Shown here: positions 8,928 through 17,121 of the stretch, one piece after another
How positions within the stretch are numbered: the first letter of the stretch is position 1
Layout: the number at the start of each line of letters is the position of its first letter
NCBI GenBank assembly: GCA_015063525.1
Contig: SVTZ01000003.1
Location: 1 to 46,154 of the forward strand
DNA: 46,154 nucleotides
Source: Oscillospiraceae bacterium
Lineage (GTDB): Bacteria > Bacillota > Clostridia > Oscillospirales > CAG-272
Reading direction: 5' to 3'
The notes under the pieces: model-generated
Told to the model about the DNA's origin: nothing
Databases searched by the model: none
What the model saw: only the letters and a program-made list of their open reading frames with translations
Position numbers and translations under genes: made by a program

Positions 8928-8953
8928 CGGACGAGCGATGCTCGCCCCTACAA
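8928..8953. repeat. Dispersed 26-bp intergenic repeat, copy 1
   Basis: A 26-bp element with an inner imperfect inverted repeat (GGACGAGCGATGCTCGCCC). Its reverse complement occurs again at 45975-46000 with 25 of 26 bases identical. Both copies lie just after a plus-strand gene stop, and no coding sequence crosses them. Confidence 0.8.
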
Positions 8954-8960
8954 AAATAAA

Positions 8961-8986
8961 AGGGCGTTTCCATTTGGTAACGCCCT
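8961..8986. terminator. Hairpin with T-run on the minus side only
   Basis: An 8-bp stem AGGGCGTT / AACGCCCT with a 10-nt loop. A T-rich tract (TTTTATTTTT) follows it only when read on the minus strand, although both flanking genes, glyS and luxS, are on the plus strand. On the plus strand it could still act as a weak terminator or mRNA end. It may belong to the adjoining repeat element. Confidence 0.45.
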
Positions 8987-9003
8987 AATTTAAAGGAAAA
9001 GCT

Positions 9004-9477
9004 ATGGAAAAAATACAGAAAATAGCCTCTTTTACAGTCGATCACGACCTGCTGAGCGAGGGCATTTACGTCTCTCGCATTGACGGCGACGTAACCACCT
9101 ACGACCTTCGTACCCGCGTGCCTAACGCGGGTGATTATATGGATAATCTGACTATGCACTCGGTGGAGCATATGTTTGCCACCTATGTCAGGGCGAGCGA
9201 GATCGGCGAGCGTGTGGTTTACTTCGGACCTATGGGCTGTCAGACCGGATTTTATCTTTTGGTGCGTAACGCCGTTAACGAAGAGGTCCTTGAGGTCGTA
9301 AAGAGGGTTCTTTCAAAAATTATTAATCATTCGGGTGAAATGTTTGGCGCGGTGAGGAAGGAATGCGGAAATTACAGAAATCTCGATCTTTCCTCGGCAA
9401 AGCGTGAGTGCGAAAGATACCTGAATATCCTTGAAAGCAAGGAAAATGATTTCCTCTACAAAGGAGAAAAAATATGA
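9004..9477 (+). CDS. luxS: S-ribosylhomocysteine lyase LuxS
   Basis: 157 residues. LuxS cleaves S-ribosylhomocysteine to homocysteine and DPD, the precursor of AI-2. The metal-binding HSVEH motif (H52, E55, H56), the GPMGCQTGFYL block with catalytic C79, and the third metal ligand C121 in ECGNYRNL are all present. An AAAGGA ribosome site precedes the ATG. mtnN overlaps its end by 4 nt, so the two steps from S-adenosylhomocysteine are encoded together. Confidence 0.97.
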   Translation: MEKIQKIASFTVDHDLLSEGIYVSRIDGDVTTYDLRTRVPNAGDYMDNLTMHSVEHMFATYVRASEIGERVVYFGPMGCQTGFYLLVRNAVNEEVLEVVKRVLSKIINHSGEMFGAVRKECGNYRNLDLSSAKRECERYLNILESKENDFLYKGEKI

Positions 9478-10169
9478 AGGTTGATATAGGAATAATCGGC
9501 GCTATGGAGCCCGAGGTTGAGTCATTGATCTCGGCACTTGAGGAAAGAGAGAGTGAGACTGTCAGCGGAATCACCTTCCATACAGGTAGGATAGGCGATA
9601 AAACTGTTGCGGTTGCGAAGTGCGGAATTGGTAAGGTTTTTGCTGCTATATGCACCGAGATAATGATACTTAAATATTCGCCGGAGCTGATAATAAACAC
9701 CGGTGTTGGCGGTGCATTGAGAAGCGGAATCACCACCGGTGATATCGTGGTTGCAGACACCCTTTGCCAGCACGATATGGACACCTCGGCTATCGGTGAC
9801 CCTAAGGGGCTTGTCTCGGGAATTAACGTTGTTTACTTTAATACCGATAAACGCGCTTGTAATATTCTTCTTGATTTGGCGAGTGAGCTCGGACTTAACG
9901 CCACTCTCGGCAGAATTGCCAGCGGCGACAGGTTCATCGCATCAAAGGAGGATAAAAGCAGAATTATCAGCGATTTTTCGGCTGACGCCTGCGAGATGGA
10001 GGGCTGCGCGGTTGCTCAGACGGCCTTTGTTAACGGTACCCCCTTTGCGGTAGTCCGTGCTATTTCCGACTCTGCCGACGGTGAAGCGACTATGGATTAT
10101 CCTACTTTCCTTTCGCTTGCCGCAAGAAACTCGACGAGCCTTACCTTAGCACTTGTTAAGGCATGGTGA
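9474..10169 (+). CDS. mtnN: 5'-methylthioadenosine/S-adenosylhomocysteine nucleosidase
   Basis: 231 residues. It removes adenine from S-adenosylhomocysteine, methylthioadenosine and 5'-deoxyadenosine. Key family residues are E12 in GAMEPE, the substrate-binding CEMEG motif near residue 172-176, and the catalytic aspartate D199 in RAISDSAD. Its ATG overlaps the luxS stop as ATGA. It feeds S-ribosylhomocysteine directly to LuxS, and it would also clear the 5'-deoxyadenosine made by radical SAM enzymes such as MtaB. Confidence 0.96.
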   Translation: MKVDIGIIGAMEPEVESLISALEERESETVSGITFHTGRIGDKTVAVAKCGIGKVFAAICTEIMILKYSPELIINTGVGGALRSGITTGDIVVADTLCQHDMDTSAIGDPKGLVSGINVVYFNTDKRACNILLDLASELGLNATLGRIASGDRFIASKEDKSRIISDFSADACEMEGCAVAQTAFVNGTPFAVVRAISDSADGEATMDYPTFLSLAARNSTSLTLALVKAW

Positions 10170-10216
10170 ATGCCGGGAATATCATAAAACAAAGAAAAAA
10201 TAGTATAATTATATAG

Positions 10217-10249
10217 AAAACAGCCGAATTTTTCAAACGGCTGTTTTTT
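10217..10249 (+). terminator. Terminator after luxS-mtnN
   Basis: A 10-bp stem AAAACAGCCG / CGGCTGTTTT is followed by T-rich sequence on the plus strand and by A/T-rich sequence on the minus strand, so it may also serve the convergent gene ending at 10276. Confidence 0.85.
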
Positions 10250-10275
10250 GTTTGCGTTATTTCGGGAGATTGGAA

Positions 10276-10554
10276 TTAAGTAGTTTGCTCTTTAGTTGTT
10301 GCTTCCATCAGATATTCCGTAGCGAATTTTATCCCTTGAATAAAGGCGTCCCTGCGACAAATATAATTTAGTTCCGATAGGGAATCATTAAACTTGTTAA
10401 ATATTAACTTGTCCTCGTCGCTGAGAATCGTCGTTAGATTTTCCTCATATTTCACGACTATGCTTAAAAGCCGTTTTTCCTCCGCTGATGATAAGCTGTT
10501 TATCGAATCGTAATAATCCCAAATCTTATATAACAAATCATTTGCATTACACAT
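10276..10554 (-). CDS. Small helical protein, DUF6809-like
   Basis: 92 residues from the ATG at 10554, which has GGAG 11 nt upstream; in-frame starts further out (10581, 10602) lack a ribosome site. The pattern of a short helix, then KYEENLTTILSDEDK, FNDSLSELNYI and FIQGIKFATEYLMEA resembles DUF6809-type proteins of Clostridia, small all-helical proteins of unknown function. It is divergent from the XRE regulator, and matching operator-like palindromes lie between the two, so regulator control is likely (inference). Confidence 0.7.
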   Translation of the reverse strand: MCNANDLLYKIWDYYDSINSLSSAEEKRLLSIVVKYEENLTTILSDEDKLIFNKFNDSLSELNYICRRDAFIQGIKFATEYLMEATTKEQTT

Positions 10555-10585
10555 AATTAAAAAATCTCCGTAATTTTTCATTTTT

Positions 10586-10600
10586 GTCTTATAATAGGAC
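10586..10600. promoter_or_regulatory. Operator-like palindrome 1 (XRE)
   Basis: GTCTTATAATAGGAC, an imperfect 15-bp palindrome with a single mismatched pair. It lies between the divergent DUF6809-like and XRE genes, 32 nt from the DUF6809-like ATG. It resembles sites 10635-10649 and 10954-10968. Confidence 0.55.
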
Positions 10601-10634
10601 AAATTTTATTTTAAAATAGTATATCATATACTTT

Positions 10635-10649
10635 GTCCTATGTCAAGAC
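10635..10649. promoter_or_regulatory. Operator-like palindrome 2 (XRE)
   Basis: GTCCTATGTCAAGAC has the same GTC-N9-GAC frame as site 1 and matches its complement at 12 of 15 positions. It lies 25 nt before the XRE start and just after a TATACT -10-like sequence at about 10627-10632, a position that suits autorepression. Confidence 0.5.
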
Positions 10650-10674
10650 ATAAATTGTCAAAAGGAGAATTTAT

Positions 10675-10938
10675 ATGGCAAGAATTATTGAGCGAGAAAA
10701 GACAAACATCGTTGGAGAGATGGTTAAATATTACAGAAAAGAAAGAAGAATGAGTCAGCGAGCGCTGTCGGCTAAGCTAGAGCTGATGGGCGTTTACGTT
10801 TGCCGCGGTTCGATTTCCAGAATTGAAGACGGCTCGCGTACTGTTACGGATATTGAGATCTACGCATTGGCTAAGGCACTGGGTGTGTCCATAAACGATT
10901 TATTTTCAAACATTGACGGTTATATTGATTTGTTATAA
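10675..10938 (+). CDS. Small XRE-family helix-turn-helix regulator
   Basis: 87 residues, nearly all one Cro/C1-type domain. The HTH core runs from about 19 to 72 (YYRKERRMSQRALSAKLE, SISRIEDGSRTV, IYALAKALGVSINDLF). There is no extra effector domain. An AAAGGAG ribosome site precedes the ATG. Two GTC-N9-GAC palindromes lie upstream and a perfect version lies in its terminator, so it probably controls itself and the divergent DUF6809-like gene. Confidence 0.88.
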   Translation: MARIIEREKTNIVGEMVKYYRKERRMSQRALSAKLELMGVYVCRGSISRIEDGSRTVTDIEIYALAKALGVSINDLFSNIDGYIDLL

Positions 10939-10948
10939 TAAATATATT

Positions 10949-10973
10949 AGGGTGTCCTATCATAGGACACCCT
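10949..10973 (+). terminator. Terminator of the XRE gene, containing a perfect GTCCTAT palindrome
   Basis: A perfect 12-bp inverted repeat (AGGGTGTCCTAT, 1-nt centre, complement) is followed by CTTTTGTTTTT on the plus strand. Its core GTCCTATCATAGGAC (10954-10968) is the ideal version of the two operator-like sites upstream. It also serves as a likely end for the convergent mpg gene. Confidence 0.8.
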
Positions 10974-10982
10974 CTTTTGTTT

Positions 10983-11498
10983 TTATTCTTTAATTTTGAC
11001 GACGAAGCGCCACTTTCTTTCTCGGTCGGCTTTATCTGCGTAATCGATGCCGACGCGGGGCAGGGCATAATACTCGGGCGCGTGCTTGCCGTCGTCCTCG
11101 ATCCAGATACGGCTTTTCTCCTCTAGGGGCAGGAAGTTGTCCTTCGTGGTTATCTTTAGATATTTAGTGGCGCGTCCCGGTCCCACCGCGCCTTCAACTC
11201 CTCTGATAAGAACTGCCTCGGGGTGGTCTTCCTCTCCTGTTACAATGTTCAGCATCGAGTGAATTCCGTAGCAGAGATAAACGTAGGTAATTCCGCCCGA
11301 CTCGTACATAGGTCTTGTGCGATCGGTTTTGCCCTTGTGCGCGTGGCAGGCGGTGTCATCCTCGCCAAAGTAGCACTCGGTTTCGATTATCCTTGCGCGG
11401 ATAACGCCGTCATCGGTTCGCCGACAAAGGATCTTACCTAATAGGTCGGGTGCAAGGTGAGTCGCAGGACCGTAAAAATATTCTCGCTTAAGTATCAT
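10983..11498 (-). CDS. 3-methyladenine DNA glycosylase, Mpg/AAG family
   Basis: 171 residues. It removes alkylated purines from DNA. Family landmarks are DLLGKILCRR, the ARIIETECYFGEDDTACHA stretch with the catalytic glutamate, VYLCYGIHSMLNIVTG and AVLIRGVEG followed by GPGRATKYL. It is shorter than the usual 190-200 residues, mainly after the GPGR motif, yet the C-terminal PRVGIDYA block is kept. It overlaps trmO by 4 nt in one transcript. Confidence 0.92.
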   Translation of the reverse strand: MILKREYFYGPATHLAPDLLGKILCRRTDDGVIRARIIETECYFGEDDTACHAHKGKTDRTRPMYESGGITYVYLCYGIHSMLNIVTGEEDHPEAVLIRGVEGAVGPGRATKYLKITTKDNFLPLEEKSRIWIEDDGKHAPEYYALPRVGIDYADKADRERKWRFVVKIKE

Positions 11499-12181
11499 TC
11501 CTTCACCTGCTTTGCGTCTTCAACACGCACTACCGTCAGGGTATCACCCGAAACTCTAAAGAATATCTCGTATGCCCCAAAGCACATACCGTACTCTCTC
11601 TCGGGATCGTTCTGATATGATGGTCTAGGGTCCTGTTCGAGTATTTTTATCAGCGCTTCACGCTTTGAAATCTCAATCTTTGACAATAATTCTTTACAAA
11701 AATCCACTTTCAAGCGATAATCACGCACAGGATCGGAAAATCCTGAGACCGCCTCGGGGTGGCAATCCGAATAGGCGATATAGGGCTTTATATCATAAAT
11801 CGGAGTGCCGGAGAGAAGGTCTGCACCGCTTACAATAAGCACAGTGCCCTCGCTTTCTGTCTGTTCAACTGCTTCAAGACGCACCGACGAGAGTCCGATG
11901 GGATTCGGTCTATAGGGCGATCTTGTGGCAAAGACGCCAACGCGTTTGTTTCCGCCGAGCCTCGGAGGTCTTACCGTAGGCGACCAATCCTCCCTTAGTG
12001 CCTCGGAGAATTGCCAGATAAGCCAAAGGTGGGAATAACCCTCAATACCGCGCAGGGCCTCGGGATTTCTGTACTCCGGCTCGAAAACTATTCGCGAGAG
12101 AAGACCGCCCGACAGTCCGCTTTGCCTTGGAATTCCAAATTTTTCTTTAAAGTCGTTATGTATTTTAGCGATTATTTTCAT
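11495..12181 (-). CDS. trmO: tRNA (N6-threonylcarbamoyladenosine-N6)-methyltransferase TrmO
   Basis: 228 residues. TrmO methylates t6A37 of tRNA-Thr to m6t6A using SAM, through a beta-barrel fold. Family motifs are FGIPRQSGL, LRGIEGYSHLWLIWQF, VGVFATRSPYRPNPIGLSSV and GADLLSGTPIYDIKPYI. The C-terminal domain (about 150-228) is present. This is the second t6A-position enzyme in the window after MtaB. A good promoter lies 32 nt upstream. Confidence 0.95.
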   Translation of the reverse strand: MKIIAKIHNDFKEKFGIPRQSGLSGGLLSRIVFEPEYRNPEALRGIEGYSHLWLIWQFSEALREDWSPTVRPPRLGGNKRVGVFATRSPYRPNPIGLSSVRLEAVEQTESEGTVLIVSGADLLSGTPIYDIKPYIAYSDCHPEAVSGFSDPVRDYRLKVDFCKELLSKIEISKREALIKILEQDPRPSYQNDPEREYGMCFGAYEIFFRVSGDTLTVVRVEDAKQVKE

Positions 12182-12212
12182 TTTTTCTTATCTTTCATTT
12201 TATTTCACATTT

Positions 12213-12241
12213 ATTATATCATTAAACCATCCGCGTTTCAA
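12213..12241 (-). promoter_or_regulatory. Promoter for trmO-mpg
   Basis: On the minus strand TTGAAA, 17 nt, TATAAT, about 32 nt before the trmO ATG. Confidence 0.75.
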
Positions 12242-12312
12242 GCAATAGATAAGAAAAAGCTTGAATATTTGATTTCCATTTTTCAAAAACTAAATAAAAA
12301 TCTTCCATAATC

Positions 12313-12341
12313 TTGACAAAATGCGACATAAGTGTTAAAAT
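12313..12341 (+). promoter_or_regulatory. Promoter for the MATE transporter
   Basis: TTGACA, 17 nt, TAAAAT, ending 29 nt before the ATG at 12371. It is divergent from the trmO promoter. Confidence 0.75.
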
Positions 12342-12370
12342 TATTTGGTTAAAACGAAAAGGACATAAAA

Positions 12371-13771
12371 ATGGAAACAATGGATAATAAGAGAGAATTA
12401 TTTGAAAAAATGCCTGTTCCCAAGGCGTTGGCGACGCTGGCAATTCCTACGATAATCAGCCAGCTTATTACGATGATATATAACCTTGCCGATACCTTCT
12501 ATATAGGTATGGCAAACGATCCGTCGCAGACCGCAGCTTCATCGCTTGCCTTTACGTTGGTGTTTATGATGAACTGTCTGCCCAACCTCTTCGGCGTAGG
12601 CGGCGGAAGCCTTATTTCCCGTCTTATGGGCGAGAAAAAGGATGAGGATGCGGGAGGAGTTGCGTCCTTCTCCTTCTATGGCACTCTTGTAACCTCAGCG
12701 GCATACTCGCTTATCGTGCTTGCCTTTATGGATCCGTTGCTTTATTTCCTTGGTGCGACCGACAGCTCGATTGTCTATGCCCGCGAGTATGCATTTTGGG
12801 TAATAGTTATCGGCGCCGTTCCCGCAACGCTTGCGATGACTATGGCTCACCTTCTTCGCAGTGAGGGCTTTGCAAGCAGGGCAAGTGTCGGTCTCGGCCT
12901 CGGCGGTATTATCAATATTATTTTGGACCCCATCTTTATGTTCGTACTTCTTGAGCCCGGTAACGAGGTAAAGGGCGCGGCTATTGCTACTATGCTCTCA
13001 AACGTTGCGGTTCTCGTCTATTTCATTCTTATTTATCTTAAAATAAGGAAAAAAACGGTTCTTTCATTAAATCCGAGAAAGGTCATTTTGAAAAGGCATT
13101 ACGTAAGAGCTGTGTTTGCCGTTGGCGTTCCCTCAGCGCTCGGCTCGCTTTTAGCCTGCCTTTCCAATATCGTTATCAACAATCTTGCATCAAGCTACAG
13201 CGACGTTTACGGTGACGTGCCGGTTGCAGCCATCGGTATTGCAAAAAAAATAGATATGCTTCCGATGAACGTCGGTATGGGTCTTTGCCAGGGTATGATG
13301 CCTCTTGTTGCGTACAACTATGCCTCGGGCGACCATAAGCGTATGCGAGCGTTTTCGAGAGCCGCCCGTAATACGGGAATGGCATTTGCGGGACTTTGCA
13401 TTCTGTTGTTCCAGCTTTTCGCACCCTCTATTACCGGAATATTTAACGGCCACGCTCAGACGGTTGATATGGCAACCGATTTCCTTAGAATTCTTTGTAT
13501 TGCCGTGCCCTTTATGATCTTTAACCTGCAGATAAGCTTTAGCTTCCAGGCAATGGGTATGGGTAAGCAGTCGCTGATACTTTCCTCCCTCCGTCAGGGC
13601 GTTATAAATATACCTCTCCTCTTCCTTATGAATTATCTCTTCGGTCTTTACGGCATCGTATGGACACAGCTGATTTCTGACGTGATTACGGGGGTTATTT
13701 CCTACGCGGTTTACCGCCACTCGCTTAGAAAGCTTATGCGCGAGAGTAAGCCGGAGCTTAAGGAAGTATAA
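12371..13771 (+). CDS. MATE family efflux transporter
   Basis: 466 residues with about 12 membrane helices. The family start (PKALATLAIPTIISQLITMIYNLADTFYIG) and the GGGSLISRLMGEKKDEDA loop are clear, and the second half repeats the fold (VPSALGSLLACLSNIVINNL). MATE proteins export drugs or other small cations in exchange for Na+ or H+; the substrate cannot be read from sequence. An AAGGA ribosome site precedes the ATG. The gene stands alone between its promoter and a shared terminator. Confidence 0.93.
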   Translation: METMDNKRELFEKMPVPKALATLAIPTIISQLITMIYNLADTFYIGMANDPSQTAASSLAFTLVFMMNCLPNLFGVGGGSLISRLMGEKKDEDAGGVASFSFYGTLVTSAAYSLIVLAFMDPLLYFLGATDSSIVYAREYAFWVIVIGAVPATLAMTMAHLLRSEGFASRASVGLGLGGIINIILDPIFMFVLLEPGNEVKGAAIATMLSNVAVLVYFILIYLKIRKKTVLSLNPRKVILKRHYVRAVFAVGVPSALGSLLACLSNIVINNLASSYSDVYGDVPVAAIGIAKKIDMLPMNVGMGLCQGMMPLVAYNYASGDHKRMRAFSRAARNTGMAFAGLCILLFQLFAPSITGIFNGHAQTVDMATDFLRILCIAVPFMIFNLQISFSFQAMGMGKQSLILSSLRQGVINIPLLFLMNYLFGLYGIVWTQLISDVITGVISYAVYRHSLRKLMRESKPELKEV

Positions 13772-13780
13772 TATTAATAA

Positions 13781-13830
13781 AACAGACCGATTCATCCTTC
13801 TCGATAAAGGGCGGACAGATCGGCCTGTTT
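13781..13830. terminator. Bidirectional terminator between MATE gene and eno
   Basis: AACAGACCGAT pairs with ATCGGCCTGTT (one A/C mismatch) around a 28-nt loop and is followed by TTTCTATT on the plus strand. It lies between two convergent genes. Confidence 0.6.
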
Positions 13831-13838
13831 TCTATTAA

Positions 13839-15071
13839 TTAGCTATTTATTTTTGCATATATTTCACTGAGGCGGTTGTATTTGGCAACCCGCTCGCCGC
13901 GGCAGGGTGCACCTGCCTTGATAAATTCGGCGTTTGTTGCTACGGCTATATCGGCTATGGCGGTGTCGGTGGTTTCGCCGGAGCGATGGGAAATTATAAA
14001 TTTATATCCCGACTCTCTCGCGAGTCTAATGACGTCGAGCGTCTCGCTGAGGCTTCCTATCTGATTTGGTTTGATAAGAATTGCGTTGGCTGCGCCAGCC
14101 GAAATTCCTGCTTTAAGTCTTGAGGAGTTGGTGACAAAGAGATCATCGCCCACGAGCATAATTTTGCTTCCGAGTGCATCGGTCAGCCTGCGCCAGCCGT
14201 CGAAGTCATCCTCTGCGAGTCCGTCCTCAATAGAGATTATTGGAAATCTCTTGCAAAGCTTCTTGTAATACTCAATAAGCTCGTCGCAATTCATAGTTTT
14301 TTTTCGCTTTGGCAGACGGTATTCTCCCTCTGAGAACCACTCGCTTGATGCAACGTCAAGGGCAATTCCGACCGTTTCAGTACTATATCCGCTGTCAAGG
14401 ATAGCCTTTTCTAAAAGCTCGATAGCCTCCTCGTCGGAGCTAAGATCGGGCGCGAATCCGCCCTCGTCTCCAACCGCAGTAGAAAGTCCGCGCTCTTTTA
14501 AAAGACGTCCAAGGGTGTGATATATCTCGCTTCCCGCGCGGATAGCATCGGGAAGGCAGAGGCCGTGGGGAACGACCATAAACTCCTGAATATCAATATT
14601 GTTGGCGGCGTGTGCGCCGCCGTTCAGAAGATTGAACATAGGCGTTGGCATTCCGCGGCCATCGCCGAGATACTCGTAAAGCTCGAGTTCCGCTGAATTG
14701 GCCGCCGCACGGGCGCAGGCAAGCGATACCGCAAGAATTGCGTTTGCGCCGAGCCTTGATTTGTTCTCGCTTCCGTCAATGGCGATCATCATCTCATCTG
14801 TTTTCTGACCGTTATTGGCGCTTTCTCCAATAAGGGCCGGGAATATCCGTAGGTTAATGTTTTCTACGGCCGACTGCACCCCTTTGCCTTTATATCGCGA
14901 TTTGTCTTTGTCACGAAGCTCGTGGGCCTCGTGAGCACCTGTGGACGCGCCCGATGGAACGCTTGCAATACCAACGGCTCCTCCCGTTAGGGTAACCTTT
15001 GCCTCTACGGTGGGGTTGCCTCTGGAATCCAGGATTTCTCTTGCCTCTACAAGCTTTATTTTTCCTTTCAT
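13839..15071 (-). CDS. eno: Enolase
   Basis: 410 residues. It interconverts 2-phosphoglycerate and phosphoenolpyruvate. Motifs in order: REILDSRGNPTVE, VPSGASTG, NLLNGGAHAANN, VGDEGGFAP with the catalytic glutamate, ISIEDGLAEDD, LVGDDLFVTN, LIKPNQIGS with the catalytic lysine, and SHRSGETTDT. I chose the ATG at 15071 because AAGGAAG sits 7 nt upstream; a GTG three codons earlier overlaps that site. It is about 15-20 residues shorter than typical enolases, mostly at the C-terminus. Confidence 0.96.
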   Translation of the reverse strand: MKGKIKLVEAREILDSRGNPTVEAKVTLTGGAVGIASVPSGASTGAHEAHELRDKDKSRYKGKGVQSAVENINLRIFPALIGESANNGQKTDEMMIAIDGSENKSRLGANAILAVSLACARAAANSAELELYEYLGDGRGMPTPMFNLLNGGAHAANNIDIQEFMVVPHGLCLPDAIRAGSEIYHTLGRLLKERGLSTAVGDEGGFAPDLSSDEEAIELLEKAILDSGYSTETVGIALDVASSEWFSEGEYRLPKRKKTMNCDELIEYYKKLCKRFPIISIEDGLAEDDFDGWRRLTDALGSKIMLVGDDLFVTNSSRLKAGISAGAANAILIKPNQIGSLSETLDVIRLARESGYKFIISHRSGETTDTAIADIAVATNAEFIKAGAPCRGERVAKYNRLSEIYAKINS

Positions 15072-15206
15072 AATTGCCACTTCCTTTTTGGTTTCTATAA
15101 ATATGTGACTAAATTTTAGACCAAAATTCCAATAATTAATACATATATAAAGTAATAGAGGGTTAATTCATAAACAAAATTGCTGCAAAAACAACTTGAA
15201 CAGATA

Positions 15207-15236
15207 AAAAAACTTTAAACCCCGTATTTTGGGTTT
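15207..15236 (-). terminator. Probable terminator of folC
   Basis: On the minus strand AAACCC, an 8-nt loop and GGGTTT are followed by AAAGTTTTTTT. The stem overlaps the folC stop codon. The rest of the interval to eno (15081-15206) is AT-rich and shows nothing else I can support. Confidence 0.5.
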
Positions 15237-16497
15237 ATATATGAGTGACGATATCGCAATAGGTATAAAGCGAGCCGAGACAGCAAAGCGCGGTGTTGTT
15301 TTCTTTAGCCTTCTCAATCCCAAGGGTTAGAGCCTCGCTAACCGATCCGCAGGGAAGGGAAGAGACTCCTTGCTCATCCAGCACCTTAGCATATTCACAA
15401 GACGAAAGAGCTCTCGGGTTGTCAGGAGTTATGGTATAGGCATATAGAGCCACCTCGGAGAGCGTTTTTGCGATAAGAGTATAGTCTTTGTCGCGAAGAA
15501 CGCCGGTAAGAACCACAACCTTTTTATCCCCAAAATATGTTTTGATGCTATCGACCGCAGCACGTATACCCTGGGCATTATGCGCTCCGTCAAAGATAAC
15601 GGTGGGATCGGAAGCTATAATTTCAAACCTTGCAGGCCAGCTTGCAGCCGAAAGTCCTGAGGCAATTGCTTCCTCGCTTATTTCAAATCCAAGGGAGGAA
15701 AGAATATCTACGGCGTCAAGGGCAAGTGCTGCATTTCGAGGTTGATATTCGCCAAGGAGAGCTATGCTGAGTCCCCTTCTTTCTTTATAATCAAAAGACG
15801 TTTTGCTTAACTCCAAAGAGTTGATTGTCAGCTTGGAATAGTCGGTTCTATAAAGTACACTTTCCATTTGCAATGCTTTTTCGGCAAATATGTGCTCTAC
15901 GTCAGAATTTGTTCCTCCGTAAATTGCGGGGCAGCGATGCTTGATTATTCCCGCCTTCTCTGCGGCAATTTTCTCTACCGTATCGCCGAGAAACGCGGTG
16001 TGATCAAGCGCAATTCCAGTTATGACCGAGAGCAGAGGAGAGTCAATAATATTGGTAGCGTCGAGCCTTCCGCCCATACCTACCTCAAGCACAACAATGT
16101 CACAGCACTCCCCCTTGAAGTATTCAAAGGCGATCGCACAAATAAGCTCAAACTCGGTAGGACTATCGGACATTTTGTCGGCAACGGTCTTTACCTTTGC
16201 GGTGATTTTTGCGAGGGTGTCGCATGGAATATTCCGGCCGTTCACTCTCATTCTCTCGTTGAACTCTCTGACATAGGGGGAGGTGAAAAGTCCCACCTTG
16301 TATCCTGCCGCGCGCAAAATTGAGTCGGTCATAGCGCAGAAGGAGCCTTTGCCGTTAGTACCGCCGACGTGTATAAATTTCAGTTCCTTTTGTGGATCTC
16401 CAAGACCGCGGCAAAGCTCTCTTATACGGTCAAGCCCCGGCTTGCAGAAGAAATTGCTGACGCTGTGAATATATTTTATCGCTTCGTCGTAAGTCAT
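15235..16497 (-). CDS. folC: Folylpolyglutamate synthase / dihydrofolate synthase
   Basis: 420 residues. FolC adds glutamate to folates (and in many bacteria to dihydropteroate), trapping them in the cell. The Mur-ligase-type P-loop VGGTNGKGS (about 43-51), the LFTSPYVREFNERM block, VLEVGMGGRLDATN, and FDGAHNAQG in the C-terminal domain are present. Its ATG overlaps the folT stop by 4 nt, so uptake and retention of folate are under one riboswitch. Confidence 0.95.
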   Translation of the reverse strand: MTYDEAIKYIHSVSNFFCKPGLDRIRELCRGLGDPQKELKFIHVGGTNGKGSFCAMTDSILRAAGYKVGLFTSPYVREFNERMRVNGRNIPCDTLAKITAKVKTVADKMSDSPTEFELICAIAFEYFKGECCDIVVLEVGMGGRLDATNIIDSPLLSVITGIALDHTAFLGDTVEKIAAEKAGIIKHRCPAIYGGTNSDVEHIFAEKALQMESVLYRTDYSKLTINSLELSKTSFDYKERRGLSIALLGEYQPRNAALALDAVDILSSLGFEISEEAIASGLSAASWPARFEIIASDPTVIFDGAHNAQGIRAAVDSIKTYFGDKKVVVLTGVLRDKDYTLIAKTLSEVALYAYTITPDNPRALSSCEYAKVLDEQGVSSLPCGSVSEALTLGIEKAKENNTALCCLGSLYTYCDIVTHI

Positions 16498-17039
16498 AGA
16501 TTTTCCTTTCTGACTTCTTCAATCAGTCGTTTGAAGCCGCTTTTTTTATACAGCATACATATAATCAAAGTCTCTATAACGGCTATGACTATATAGGTGG
16601 GTATTCTGAACAGTACGCCCCACTGATAATAATCAAACAGACCGATCGACTTGATTATTACCGAGCCGATAAGATGGGAGGCAGATGTTGAAGCTATGAT
16701 CTGCAGATTGCCGTTATTTCTTATAATGTATTTTGACACTATTCCCGACACAAGTCCTATTATTCCTGCGCCGAGGGTGACAATTAGATTAATAGGATAA
16801 GTTTGAGGCGAAAGCAGGTAGCTTATTAAATCTGATGCAATACCTACAGCCGACCCTACTATCGGTCCGAACATTATTCCGGAAAGTATTATAGGTAGAT
16901 TTTCAAAGCTGATTCTAAACAAACCGTCGCCGAAGTTCATAAGACTTTTGCAAAATATACCGATAACCACACTCATTGCGGCTAAAAGAGAAGAGAGCGT
17001 AAGAGCCTTTACACTTTTAAAAAGCTTGTCATTTTTCAT
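16494..17039 (-). CDS. folT: Folate ECF transporter S component FolT
   Basis: 181 residues from the ATG at 17039, which follows a GGAGGTG ribosome site; an upstream in-frame GTG is not credible. Five to six membrane helices with the N-terminal alanine-rich helix (LSSLLAAMSVVIG) expected to contact the energizing unit, and the folate-subfamily stretch FRISFENLPIILSGIMFGP. It would bind folate and work with EcfA/EcfA'/EcfT, which are not in this window. Pairing with folC and the THF riboswitch in its leader support folate as substrate. Confidence 0.93.
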   Translation of the reverse strand: MKNDKLFKSVKALTLSSLLAAMSVVIGIFCKSLMNFGDGLFRISFENLPIILSGIMFGPIVGSAVGIASDLISYLLSPQTYPINLIVTLGAGIIGLVSGIVSKYIIRNNGNLQIIASTSASHLIGSVIIKSIGLFDYYQWGVLFRIPTYIVIAVIETLIICMLYKKSGFKRLIEEVRKENL

Positions 17040-17121
17040 AAAAAAACACCTCCGTGGCACAGATTTACATCTCAGTACCTCGAAGGCTCGGGCGAAAAGG
17101 GCGCAGATATCCTTTGGGTAA

